DNA from: Mytilinidion resinicola
Taxonomy: Eukaryota; Ascomycota; Dothideomycetes; Mytilinidiales; Mytilinidiaceae
Assembly: GCF_010093595.1 (NCBI RefSeq)
Contig: NW_022985443.1
Coordinates: forward strand, 336,688 to 400,687
Direction of reading: 5' to 3'
DNA length: 64,000 bases
Both the position numbers and the translations under genes were made by a program. Under the pieces are notes generated by a model. It did not search any database and was not told the DNA's origin. It saw only the letters and a program-made list of their open reading frames with translations. This document shows, piece by piece, positions 1 through 10,372 of this stretch (the first letter of the stretch is position 1; every line of letters starts with the position of its first letter).

Positions 1-1437
1 GGAGAAAACACATTCAGAGAAAATCATCGGCCATTGCCAGACATCGGAGTACGTACCGGAGCTGTTAGAAAAGGGTACTCGAAAAGATCTCAAGGCACTC
101 AACGTGCTTCAACCAGATGGGCCATCATTTAAAGTTTCAAATGAAAACCTGATCGAATGGCAAAAGTGGAGATTCAGGGTTTCCTTCAACCCGCGCGAGG
201 GAGCTGTTATCCACGATGTCCACTACGACGGAAGGAGTATTCTTTACCGGCTAAGCATCAGCGAGATGACCGTTCCATACGCCGATCCTCGACCTCCGTT
301 CCACCGGAAGCAAGCATTCGACTTCGGAGATGGTGGAGCAGGCAATTGCGCGAACAACCTCTCTCTTGGCTGTGACTGTCTCGGCGTCATCAAATACTTC
401 GATGGCGTCGTCATCAGCTCAGATGGAGAGCCAGAAAACCATCCTAACGTTATTTGCCTCCACGAGCAGGACAACGGAATTGGATGGAAACATACCAACT
501 GGAGGACTGGACGTGCAGTAGTAACTCGCAATCGCGAGCTTGTCGTCCAATTCATCATTACTCTGGCCAACTACGAGTACGTCTTCGCGTACAAGTTTGA
601 TCAGTCTGGAGGTATCACAATCGAGACCCGAGCTACCGGCATTGTCAGCGTGGTCAATATCGACCCAGGAAAGACCAGCAACTATGGGAACGTTGTCTCT
701 GGAGGTGTGCTTGCCCAGAACCACCAACATATCTTCTGCGCGCGTATTGATCCAGCCATCGATGGCCACAACAACACCGTCTTACATGAGGAATCGCACA
801 CTATGCCTTGGGACCAAGCCACAAATCCCCATGGAAACCTCTACGAAGTACGCAAGACGACCGTCCATCGTTCTGCCGGCCTAGACGCGGCCCCACAACA
901 CAACCGCACCTTCAAGATCATCAATCCGAACAAGACAAACCCCGTCAGCGGAAATCCTGTGGGCTACAAGTTCGTCCCACCCCCAACGCAAAAGCTTCTC
1001 GCATCCCCGGGTTCCATCCAGGCTCAAAGAGCGCTCTTCGCGCAACACCACGTCTGGGTAACCAAGTACAAGGATAATGAGCTCTATGCCGGGGGCCGCT
1101 TCACGCTGCAAAGCCAACTCGAGGTCGACGGCGTGTCGGACGCGGCGAAGAGGAACGATCCGGTGACAAATGAGGATGTAGTTATATGGAGTGTCTTTGG
1201 GCTTACGCATAATCCTAGGGTTGAGGACTGGCCTGTGATGTGAGTTCTTCTGTATGGGACTTAAAAGATCTCTTGCTAATGTTCACGTGCATCAGGCCCG
1301 CCGATATATTCCAGGTGAACTTCCGGCCATCAGATTTCTTCACAGCGAATCCATCTATCGATGTGCCCTCCACCAAAAACTTGTCGTCGCAGCTCGCGAC
1401 GAGTGAGTCATGCTGTGCGGAGCCGGGGAAGCTATGA
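1..1437 (+). CDS. Copper amine oxidase, C-terminal part (5' end outside window)
   Basis: This is the catalytic C-terminal part of a copper-containing primary amine oxidase, which oxidatively deaminates amines to aldehydes with release of ammonia and hydrogen peroxide. The frame is open from base 2, so the N-terminus lies off the window. Exon 1 runs to 1239. An intron at 1240-1295 (GTGAGT donor, TTGCTAAT branch, CAG acceptor) joins to 1296-1437. The tyrosine converted to topaquinone should be the one in LANYEYVF, and YADPRPP with the following DFGDGGAG carries the substrate-channel/catalytic-base region. HQHIFCARID contains the copper-binding HxH, and the end reads DWPVMPADIFQVNFRPSDFF, as in the family. 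No peroxisomal SKL-type end is visible; the protein ends in PGKL. The family is clear; substrate specificity cannot be inferred. Confidence 0.93.
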
Positions 1438-2043
1438 GTATGGGATGGGTGAGGTTGATGAGTCAAGGATACAGAGACCGGCCACAAGTCTATGCACGCC
1501 CGTTTGCCACTGCTTGGGGTGCCCCGAAGGGCTTTTAGATCTCCAAATGTGCTGTCAAGGTCGAGGTAGTGGATATTAGGCTGCACCTTCACCAACTGAC
1601 CACCTGTTAGCCAGGGCACCCTCACAGCGGTGTCAAGTGGGCAAGATTGGAGCCGAGCAGCGACGAATCCATGTGCCCAGACTTATAGCCTAGTACTATA
1701 TTAGTAGACATGTATGAATCTTCTTTTCTGGGTTTCTGCACTCGTGGTCCGTGTGTAATCCTATGCCATTGCTTGTATTGCTCCGACGATATTTCTAGAG
1801 TCTAGACCTGAATGTTGATATAGTGATGTATGCCTGAACAGTAGCCTCAATGAAGCGAGTCGTGACGCTGAAAGAAAGCCAAGTATTAGTATTAGGATTA
1901 GTATGCCCTCTGAGGAAACAGCATAGATCTTCCATTTTCGAACGGAATACGTGATAGATTTGAAGGTATCACGTGACCCGATTGCCGGCGCTAAGAAACC
2001 GGCAGCACACCGCTCCCTGTCCTGCATCACAGTCACAAGCCTA
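1438..2043. other. Intergenic region between amine oxidase and transposon
   Basis: I see no supported gene. A stretch near 1505-1525 (TGCCACTGCTTGGGGTGC) resembles the end of the short repeat at 63178, but it is too short to call. The TA at 2042-2043 is the left target-site copy of the adjacent transposon. Confidence 0.5.
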
Positions 2044-4131
2044 CAAAGGTGCCCTTCAAAAGTTTCCGCCGCGCTAACGCGACGCTAAGAGGGCGCTAGA
2101 GGGACGCTAGTCCTCTGAGTGGCTGGCACTACTTCGGCAATCGAAAAATCTTCCACGTTAGTGCCAAGAAGCCCCTCCAACACCTCTACACTCCACTTTG
2201 TAGCTACGCAGAAATCCTCCAAATACAAACAGAACAACCCCAAATCAATGCACGACGTTGCTACGCGGGCGCAGGCCCTAACGCTCAAGTCCTTGGGCAT
2301 TCCTAATGGCGAAATCGAACGAATTACGGGCATTAAACCCCGCACGCTTCGAGACCTATGGCAGAAGGCCTTCTCACGCGGATTCGACCCGAACGCGCCT
2401 AAGATTCTTGATAGCTACGTAGAGGATGCACCTCGTTCTGGCCGCCCACTTCTTCAGACACCGAGGAAGACAGCAAGGCTTCAAAAGCTCGTCTCAAAGA
2501 ATTGATCTACAAGAGAATTGAACACGGATCAATTAGGTGCTGCAATTGGTGTTTCGGGCTCAACAGTATGGCGAATCCTACGGCGCGGCCTTAATATGCG
2601 GAAGACTAAGCCCACAAGGAAACCCGGGCTACAGAAGTGGATGAAAGAAGAGCGCCTACGGTGGTGCCTTGATCATCAATACTGGACATTGGAGGACTGG
2701 AAGAACGTTATTTGGAGCGATGAGACGTCTGTAGTTATCGGCCAGCGTCGTGGGGGGTATCGCATATGGCGCATGCCAGAGGAGAGGTTTACTCGCTCTA
2801 CAATGCAAGAGCGCTGGAAGGGCTATCAAGAGTTTATGTTCTGGGGGTGTTTCTCATATGATAAGAAGGGGCCATGCCATATCTGGCACCCGGAAACCGC
2901 TAAGGAACGTCGCCAGGCTGACGAAGAGCTTGCTATTCTCAACGCCGAACTTGAACCTATTGCGAAGGCCAGATGGGAGTTAAATATGGCTATGCGCCGC
3001 CTTGGAGCCACGCGCAACCGGGGGGGCAGGAAGCCGACGTGGAAGTTTACAGAGGAGAATGGAAAGCTCACAAGAGGAAGCGGAAAGGGTGTGGATTGGT
3101 ACCGCTATATGACGTATATATTGAAGCCAAAGCTACTCCCCTTTGCATTGGAATGCGCCCGAGAGAGGCCACGTACGGTTGTACAGGAAGATCGCGCTCC
3201 CGCGCACGCCCATCAACACCAAGGCCACGTCTATAGCGCTGCGAACGTCCAGCGGCTTCTTTGGGTTCCAAATTCGCCCGATCTCAATGCAATTGAGCCA
3301 GCGTGGCCTCACCTCAAGCGTACAACTACAAGGAAGAGCGCGCCAAAATCTGGCGCAGCAATGGGCAGGGCATGGCGGGGTGCCTGGCGCGAATTAGAAC
3401 AGTGGAGAATACAGGCCTGGATTGAGCGGATTCCACGACATATACAAGAGATTATTAAGCTAGAGGGCGGCAATGAATACAAAGAGGGCGCCGCCGAGAA
3501 ACCACGTTGTTTGAAGAAGCCAGACGACTGGGTAGACATAGAAGACAACTGGGTAGACGTAGAGGACGACGTTAGCATTGCAGGAACCTCAACACCAAGC
3601 CAAGGATCACCAAAAGCACGCCTACGGAGGCACAAGGAACGGGCTGAGGAAGAGGCCTTGGGCGGCCCGTCCATCTACAAGACCGGAGAGGCATCAAAAA
3701 CAGGCAGGCCTACAGCGAAAACGGATGGCCGAGCTGTCACGTTCCAGACAAGCGATCCTCCAGCTACGCAGACGGCGTTGCCGTACGAGCTACCTGGCGC
3801 GCCACGGCGTACTCGATCAGCTACTGCAGCAGCAACAGGCCAGACTCCTCAATTAGCTGTAGAAACAGTGCAGCTAGCAGTCTCGGACGTTCTAGCCGAG
3901 CGCTCTACACAAGCGCAGGCCGGCAGGAGGGGCAGAAGCAAGGGCAAGGGCAAGGCTACAGCTAGCTCAACACCAAATATATGATATACTAGATGCCAGA
4001 ATATGCTCACAAGACAGAATTGTATATAAAAACGGGTGCAAGAGGTCTACAAGCGCATCAGGAGGAATTTGGTGGCGTTTTGTGGCGTCACGCTAATTTA
4101 GCGCGGCGGAAACTTTTGAAGGGCACCTTTG
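2044..4131 (+). mobile_element. Tc1/mariner-type DNA transposon, full length (2088 bp)
   Basis: The ends are perfect 34-nt terminal inverted repeats at 2044-2077 and 4098-4131, beginning CAAAGGTGCCCTTC. They are flanked by TA on both sides (2042-2043 and 4132-4133), the target duplication expected of the Tc1/mariner superfamily. Inside the left end, copies of a CGCTAA/CGCTAG motif recur about every 10-12 bp (2073-2110), possibly transposase-binding sites. The element carries one transposase gene on the plus strand. Identical repeat arms suggest fairly recent insertion. The transposase is interrupted by one stop codon, so this copy is probably non-autonomous unless the stop is read through. 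Confidence 0.95.
2248..3984 (+). pseudogene. Tc1-like DD34E transposase with one in-frame stop (TGA at 2503)
   Basis: The reading frame runs from ATG 2248 to 3984 in a single frame, broken only by TGA at 2503-2505. The N-terminal part is a helix-turn-helix DNA-binding region (LKSLGIPNGEIERITG) followed by DAPRSGRP, typical of Tc1 transposases. The catalytic triad is the D of WSDET (near 2718), the D of VVQEDRAPAHA (near 3190) and the E of NSPDLNAIEPAW (near 3300), with 34 residues between the second D and the E, so DD34E. About 100 residues between the first and second catalytic D include a charged insertion. The C-terminus has a long extra tail with a repeated DDWVDIEDNWVDVEDD segment. The stop is most simply a CGA to TGA change; the codons around it remain in register, and no plausible intron removes it. 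Confidence 0.88.
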
Positions 4132-4284
4132 TACATACGCACCTTTACCATTGTTCAGAGCACCTCACTACAATCTCAAATCTTGGTCCACAGTAAGCGG
4201 CGAGTTCTAGCGTGCGAGTGCCAACCTTCCTTGAGCAAAATACAAATCCGTGCGAAACTCCCATTCCCTCTAGGTTTCTGGGCT

Positions 4285-4405
4285 TGTGTACGCATCCCAG
4301 CACTGCTCAAAGTCCTCTGGTACCTCTCTAAAACTTGTAAATCGACCGTTTTGGCAAGCCTGGTAGCTTTACAGGCTACTCCAGACGGTGCCAAGTGAGG
4401 ATGGC
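4285..4405 (-). repeat. Diverged copy of the ~132-bp dispersed repeat (family A)
   Basis: Read on the minus strand, this contains CACCGTCTGGAGTAGCC, then ACCAGGCTTGCCAAAACG, and ends in a GCAGTGCTGGGATGCGTACAC-like terminus. These parts match, in the same order and at similar spacing, the repeats at 48732-48863 and 48984-49115. It lies just outside the right end of the transposon and reaches the start codon of the F-box gene at 4401. Alignment was by eye, and the outer boundaries are approximate. Confidence 0.55.
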
Positions 4406-5837
4406 GCAAGCTCTGCCGCGACGAAGAGGGCCACCGCGAACTCTTCCGAATGAGATTCTTCTCGAGATTTTCTCTTTCGTCGGACGGAACCAACCACGCT
4501 TGGCGACTCTCAGAAGCATTGCCCTCGCATCTCGAACCTTCAAAGATCTCGTCACCCCAATTCTTTACTCGACATTCTCGGCACTAGAATATGCCCCCGA
4601 CAGAGACAACTTAACGGCGCCAATGTGCTTCTTCCTCCGCACTCTTATCGAGAGCCCCCGTTTGGTAAAACATGTAAAAGACTTCAAATGGGAAATTTGC
4701 AACCAGCTCGATGCCGAAAAAGCGCTTTCTGCAGCCGAATTCGAACAAGTATTTCAAAAAGCGCGTGATCTAAACCTTCACCTCAACACGCCTTTCTGGA
4801 ACATACTGATGGATATGAAAGATGCAACTCGCGATATGGATCCCCTCGTCGCGATTCTGCTCCACCTCTTACCTAATCTTGAGAAACTGAGCCTGACTAT
4901 GGTGACTATCGAGGATGGATTCCCTGAATACTTGTATCCCAGACCAGGTGGTGTCTTAACAATTGACACCCTCACTAAAGTTCGAGCACTGCGACTTGAC
5001 GCTGAAGATAACATGGGGGATTTCGTAGACCTCATGCCATGGCTTCAACTCCCATCACAAACAGCGTTGAGCTTAGGAGCGATAGCTCTCGATATCAATG
5101 TCCCTACGCTAGGTCCCTTAAACCTAACATCAATCAACATCGAAGGTGGTTTTGTAGAGCAACCGTGCTTGGAAGGCTTGCTCAAATCATGCCAGAAGCT
5201 GAAGTCATTCAGCTACGAAATCGATGCATTAGGAAGGCCAGAGGAAAATGCAGCTACTCCCGAAGAGATGCTTATCACTGTTCGCGAGCATGCTAGCGAT
5301 ACTCTAGTGGAGCTGAAGCTGCGTCTAATTGACCCGGACCCAGACAGCGATGCTCACTGGGATTGGGACGACATCACGGAATGGGACTTCGCATTTCGCG
5401 GGCTGAAGAACCTCAAAGTGCTCGAAATCGACGCTCCGTTCATTCTTGGGACAGACGAGTATATCCGGACAGATATCCACTTGACTGAGGTTTTACCACC
5501 GAGCATCACTGAACTGCGGCTTCACGTATGTGGTCAACGCGTATTGGAGGAAATCGGAGATCTTGCACGAGTCACCCGATTGGTTTACCCAGCTTTGGAT
5601 CACGTCGATATCGACAGCTTCAAGACGTTCTTCTGGACTCCTGCGTATCTGAAAGATGTCCAAAAAAGGTTCCGCACAGCAGATGTGGCGTTTGATTATT
5701 CTTTCGACTATGATTACTATTTCTCTCCAAGTTATGAGGGTGATCTTTGCCGTGCATACGATTTTGCCCGTGAGTGGGCCAGCCCAGCTCTTTCCGGTCT
5801 TATGGAGGTGCTCATATCAGAAAAGGAATCTGAGTAG
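4401..5837 (+). CDS. F-box/LRR-like protein (cluster member 1)
   Basis: This single-exon protein of 478 residues has an N-terminal F-box (TLPNEILLEIFSFVGRNQP, then LRSIALASRTFKDLVTPILY, about residues 13-60). F-boxes recruit substrates to SCF ubiquitin ligases by binding Skp1. The rest consists of irregular leucine-rich strands (NLKVLEIDAPFILGTDEY, ITELRLHVCGQ) that probably form the substrate-recognition surface. I start at ATG 4401; the frame continues only two codons further upstream to a GTG. It shares its whole layout with the two following genes (6159-7619 and 7850-9556), so the cluster looks like local duplication. Its target is unknown. The start codon abuts a dispersed repeat, so its promoter may lie inside that repeat. 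Confidence 0.85.
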   Translation: MAQALPRRRGPPRTLPNEILLEIFSFVGRNQPRLATLRSIALASRTFKDLVTPILYSTFSALEYAPDRDNLTAPMCFFLRTLIESPRLVKHVKDFKWEICNQLDAEKALSAAEFEQVFQKARDLNLHLNTPFWNILMDMKDATRDMDPLVAILLHLLPNLEKLSLTMVTIEDGFPEYLYPRPGGVLTIDTLTKVRALRLDAEDNMGDFVDLMPWLQLPSQTALSLGAIALDINVPTLGPLNLTSINIEGGFVEQPCLEGLLKSCQKLKSFSYEIDALGRPEENAATPEEMLITVREHASDTLVELKLRLIDPDPDSDAHWDWDDITEWDFAFRGLKNLKVLEIDAPFILGTDEYIRTDIHLTEVLPPSITELRLHVCGQRVLEEIGDLARVTRLVYPALDHVDIDSFKTFFWTPAYLKDVQKRFRTADVAFDYSFDYDYYFSPSYEGDLCRAYDFAREWASPALSGLMEVLISEKESE

Positions 5838-6158
5838 CGGAGGTAACCGTGATGTCCGGTCCGAGAACACATATTTCTTACACGTTTCTGACATCTCTTC
5901 GGGCTCCAGAGAATTTTCGGTCATGTAAAGCAGATTCAAATCCATCCTTTTGACATTCCTGAAACCTAACCAAGAACCCTCAGGCGGTTGCTGACAGTGG
6001 TACACGGATCGGACTTTCGACTGCGTGCTCTAGACCTGTACAACAACTCACAAGTGGTGTCAAAGAGATGCAAGGAAACCGTCCCAGTACAGTATTAGAC
6101 CTTAGCTTGTGATCTTACTTCAAGGTACGAAAGATTCTCTGAGTACATTGAACTGGTA
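5838..6158. other. Convergent intergenic space between F-box genes 1 and 2
   Basis: Both flanking genes end here. I see only 3' flanking sequence and no supported feature. Confidence 0.6.
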
Positions 6159-7619
6159 TCAATCGTCTGTATCGCTGTCCGAAAAGAAAAACCTAGTGGG
6201 CTCATGGGACATAAAGGCGTTGCGTGCGACGGTGAAATCTCCCTCATAAAACCCCTCGAAAGGGTATTCCTCCGAATTATCATATTCGAACCGCACATTT
6301 GTCTTTCGAAATCTCCTTCGAGCATCCCTGAAGAATGAGGTGGTGAAGAAGAACTGCTTGAAGCTATTGATCTCCACGAACCTTAGATTAGGATATACAG
6401 GTCGGGCAGTTCTTGCTCTCGCTAATTCGCCTATTTGTTCTTGGATGTACATCCCACATGCATGTAGTCGTAGCTCAGCGATGGTCGGTGGTAGGACTTC
6501 AAGCAGTCGTGGGACTATCTTAGACGATATCCCTTCGTGTGACTCCTTGAAATGCTGGTCTGTTCCAACGATGAACGGAGAATCAATCTCGAGATATTTC
6601 AGTTTCTCAAAGCAGCACAGTGAGAAGTCGTAGGCCAACGCATCGGACAAATCCCACTGACTGTTGTCTGAGTACTCGTTGTTACTGTAGTACCGTACAT
6701 TTAGACTTTCCAAGCTTTTACCAGCGTGCTCGCGCAGACCCTCGAGAACCTCGTCGGGGGTTGCCGTGTCCTCCTCTTGATATATGTTCGGTTCAAATTG
6801 GTACCGGAAGGACTTTAAGTTTTCGCAGCTCTCCAAGATATTGTCTAGAGCGGAGGAAGACATGGCACCATTCAGATCGAACGATGTCAAGTTTGAGACA
6901 TCGAGTATAAGGTCGTAGTCAATAGAGAATGAGGCTGCTTCAAATGTGGTGATCGAGGGAAGCCTAAGCCATGGCGCAATCCACACGTCCACCATATTCG
7001 TAGATCGGCCAGTAAACTCGATTCTCAACTTCTGAAGGTTGGTGAGAATATTGCCTAACAGGGCGCCATCTGGTTTTGGAAGCAAATTCGTGGGAAACAT
7101 GTCGTCCCATAGCTCAAAGTAGAGTTCTTCAAGCTTAGGTAAGAAATGAAGTAGCACCGCGGTAAGTGAGATTTGGCTGTCGCCATTCCTTGAGGTCAGC
7201 CCATTCCAGAAGGGTTTATCGAGGTCAAGCATCAAGATGCGAGCTTTCCGAAAGATAAACTCGAGGTCTTCGTCAGAAAGCGGATTACTGTGCCATTGGG
7301 AGGAAATTCCCAGCTAGACAACCCGGACATAATCTCCTAGGTGCGGGTTTTCGAGAAGGGTTCTGAGAAAGAGCGGCTCCCTGTTGATCAGTTGACCGTC
7401 TTCAATAACCTGAAATCGATAGTAGAGGAACGGTGTAGCGAGATCGTAGAAGCAGCGAGAGGCAAGCGTAATGCTTCGAAGAGTTGGCGTACAACGATCC
7501 TTCCATGGTTTCGGTTCATGTCGAAACTGCAAGTATGAAAACACATGAATGAGCAGTTCGTTTGGGAGAGTTAGGTGTGATATCGTCTGCTGGGACATCT
7601 CTGGATGAGCAGAAGCCAT
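6159..7619 (-). pseudogene. F-box/LRR-like protein (cluster member 2), broken by an in-frame TAG
   Basis: On the minus strand ATG 7619 opens an F-box (LTLPNELLIHVFSYLQF, LRSITLASRCFYDLATPFLY). The frame reaches TAG at 7316-7314, just after GDYVRVV, and then continues in the same frame without another stop to 6159. The part after the stop matches its neighbours: KARILMLDLDKPFWN aligns with KARDLNLHLNTPFWN of the gene at 4401, and LEIDSPFIVGTDQ with LEIDAPFILGTDE. Neither paralogue has an intron here, and no donor/acceptor pair of normal size spans the stop. The simplest reading is a single nonsense change (for example CAG to TAG) in an otherwise intact gene. An expressed C-terminal fragment, readthrough or sequencing error are alternatives. 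Confidence 0.8.
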
Positions 7620-7849
7620 CCCGAGAGGTTTAGAGAGAGGCCAGGCAAGCTAATCGTAGTGTTGACCTGGGAGGTTGTCTGCTGAAAGTTGGGCCCGTTG
7701 GGTCTGGCGGACTGCGGGGTTGGCACGGTGCAGCCATGAAAGAGAGTGGATAAAGTATGCCGTACCACGGAACGACATCAAAATTCTATCCGTTAATCAC
7801 ACTCCTCTTCACGGCCTCTCTGGCAGGAAACTAGCATCCTTCTTCCATC

Positions 7850-9556
7850 ATGATGTCTTCCAAAGACGAAAGACTGTCTCAAGAAGCGAATTTGCCCAAG
7901 AAAGAAAAGCCCTCCATAAGGGGAAAGCTCGCCCTGCGCAGAGCGAAGAGAACGCCCCAACGACAAAAGGAAATCGATGCTCGTCGCCGAGAACGAGAGA
8001 AAAAGCTAGCTAAAGAGGAAAAGCCATCCACGGGGGAGAAGCGGGCCTTGCTCAAAGCGAAGAGGGCGCCTCAGCGACAAGAGGAACTCGATGCTCGTCG
8101 CCGAGAGCGAAAAGAAAAACTAGCTAACAAAGAAAATCTGCCCAAGGAGGAAGCTCTGCCCAGCAAGGAAGATCTGCCCAAGAAGGAAAAGCCATCCAGA
8201 AAAGAAAAGATAACTCTGCGCAAAGCAAAGAGAACGCCTCAACGACAACAGGAACTCGATACTCGACGCCAAGAGCGAGCAAAGGCAAAAGCTAAGCGAA
8301 AACAGCTCAAGTTTGATCTCCAAAATAGGCAAGCTGCTGAAGCCAAGATTGAACGTAAGAAAGAACGTCAGGAGAGGAAGGCTGCATCAATTGGAGTTCT
8401 TCCGGAAGAGCTACTTCTCAAGGTCTTCTCGTACGTCCAGGACTTTCAACCACGACTATCAACACTCGCGAGCATTGCGCTTGTCTCTCGCCCTTTGCGC
8501 AAACTTGTTACACCAATACTCTACTCGAAATACTCCGACTCCGAAGCCAGATCTGCGTCCTATCGAGAACCTAAGAACAAGCCGAACAGAACATGTCTCT
8601 TCTTTCGCACCATTCTTAAATTCCCGAACCTTGCTGAACATGTCAAGACCGCTGAGTTGGAATTCTCCTCCGAGGATAGGCTTGGACCAGAACGCAGTCT
8701 GGACGCCGAACGCGTGCTTCAAACAGCATGTAGCCGGTTGCTTCCGCTAGATGGGCCCTTCTGGGCAGATCAAGCAAACAACCAGAGTATGGACACGATC
8801 ACTGCTGCCATACTATACTTCTTACCGAAGCTTGAATCCTTGTCGCTTTATCTGTCAGATGAGGAGTTTTCTGTGCATCCTATCCTTGATGCCGTCGTAT
8901 CGGACCGGAATGGGAGGGTTGTTCTCGCCAACCTTCAGAAGCTGAGAATCGAAGCTTGTGATAATTTCGATCTCAATTACATGGACATCGGGCCCTGGCT
9001 TCGACTGCCCTCTCTCACAAACTTCACGGGAGAGTTCATCAGCGTCGGAAGCGATGTGTCGACGTCGGGTCATCCGAATCTAACGTCAGTCTCGATATCT
9101 GAAGGCGCCATCCGAAAGCCATTTCTAGGAAACCTTCTAGGCTCGGGCTGCAAACTGGAGTCGTTCAGCTACGTATTCAACACAAATGGAGCTGTTCTAG
9201 ATGGCGGATGGGCTACTCCTTTCGAAATCATCTACGCTCTGCGCGGCAACGCTAGCGACAGCCTGACTAGTCTGGAAATATGCTGCCCTGCTTACGAAGA
9301 AGAAATACCAGCTTCCTGGAACCCTTCCATGACCGTATTCAAGAAGCTTGAATGCCTCAAGATCGACGGATGCCTTCTTCCACAGCCAACTTTCAAACTG
9401 CCACGTTCCATCAAAGAGCTACACTTGCATGACTGCTACCCATATTTCACAGAGCGCGTCGAGAAGTTGACAAATGCCATCAAGTTGGCCCATCCCGCTC
9501 TGGGATCTTCCGGATTCACGTTAGCTCCGTGCCCCAGCGAGAGCTCTAGGCGTTAA
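7850..9556 (+). CDS. F-box/LRR-like protein with charged N-terminal triple repeat (cluster member 3)
   Basis: This single-exon protein has 568 residues. Residues 19-54, 57-92 and 113-148 are three copies of a roughly 38-residue Lys/Arg/Glu-rich unit with the core AKRTPQRQxELDARRxER. They are followed by more basic sequence to about residue 180, likely an extended helix that could bind nucleic acid or go to the nucleus. The F-box follows (IGVLPEELLLKVFSYVQDF, LASIALVSRPLRKLVTPILY), then irregular leucine-rich strands as in the two preceding genes. The N-terminal repeat domain is absent from both paralogues, so it was gained here or lost there. ATG at 7850 is followed at once by another ATG at 7853. 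Its target is unknown. Confidence 0.85.
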   Translation: MMSSKDERLSQEANLPKKEKPSIRGKLALRRAKRTPQRQKEIDARRREREKKLAKEEKPSTGEKRALLKAKRAPQRQEELDARRRERKEKLANKENLPKEEALPSKEDLPKKEKPSRKEKITLRKAKRTPQRQQELDTRRQERAKAKAKRKQLKFDLQNRQAAEAKIERKKERQERKAASIGVLPEELLLKVFSYVQDFQPRLSTLASIALVSRPLRKLVTPILYSKYSDSEARSASYREPKNKPNRTCLFFRTILKFPNLAEHVKTAELEFSSEDRLGPERSLDAERVLQTACSRLLPLDGPFWADQANNQSMDTITAAILYFLPKLESLSLYLSDEEFSVHPILDAVVSDRNGRVVLANLQKLRIEACDNFDLNYMDIGPWLRLPSLTNFTGEFISVGSDVSTSGHPNLTSVSISEGAIRKPFLGNLLGSGCKLESFSYVFNTNGAVLDGGWATPFEIIYALRGNASDSLTSLEICCPAYEEEIPASWNPSMTVFKKLECLKIDGCLLPQPTFKLPRSIKELHLHDCYPYFTERVEKLTNAIKLAHPALGSSGFTLAPCPSESSRR

Positions 9557-10246
9557 CGCTTCCAAAAACCTAACGGCTTCATATGGCAAAAGTTCCTCGA
9601 AATATTACATGTCATATCATGCAGATTAGTAATGTAAGGTGTCTCTTCCAGTGCCACTTTTCTCCTCAATACATTTCAATGTTCTGCAAGAGACGTGTGG
9701 TGTACCGTCAAATCTGCAAACCACGCCGTCTGAGGTGACCTGGCGTTGTCACTGCTCGCTCAAAAACACAAAAGTTCATTTCAGTCTAATATTCAATAAA
9801 ATGTAGAAGCACGTTCGACGGCGGGAAAACAGATGTACATAAGCCAATAGCAAGGTCATTAAGCAGGTTTGCACGCCCTTCAAATCTGTGTCGTCCGGAA
9901 CGTGACGTACACATTTTCGAATTCTCCCACCCCGGGAGTGTCTTCAGGCGCTGTCAGGCCCGCAAAACGAACGCTCATATGGCCCAATATCGCACGGGCG
10001 AGAAAACACGTGCCTTGGGCATGGCGACATGACGAAGGTCTGATCTGCGTCCACTAAAGAAGCTTTAGGACTGGCTAATTGTAGTCTTCAGGAGTTCTCT
10101 CACAGCTGTGCAGCTAGATCACGACCATGCGGATTCATCTAAAGTTTGCGATTTTAATAATGTGCCGGAGGACCTCCGACGGCGTCGAACGGGTCTACGG
10201 AAGGTAGCTTGCGGATCAGTAAGATTTGCTCTTCCAGACAAATTAC

Positions 10247-10306
10247 ATCATATCTGGATCTTTTCACTCGCGTTGGAGCACCTCACACAGCGCCACCCAT
10301 ATTTGT
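10247..10306 (-). repeat. Dispersed repeat family B, copy 1
   Basis: Read on the minus strand, this matches 48588-48648 over about 60 nt (AAATATgGGTG, CTGTgTGAGGTGCTCCAACG, then AAAGATCcAGATA), roughly four-fifths identical by eye. A third, weaker copy lies at 38608-38660, also on the minus strand. Confidence 0.6.
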
Positions 10307-10372
10307 TAAACCGCAGAGAACCAAATTCTCAGTTCAACGTGACCATTATTCAAGCTTACAGTATCGCCATTA

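Noticed and set aside
2418..2512. Intron that would remove the transposase stop codon
   Set aside because: The only GT-AG pairs that span the stop either delete conserved DAPRSGRP linker sequence or are about 22 nt long, too short for a fungal intron.
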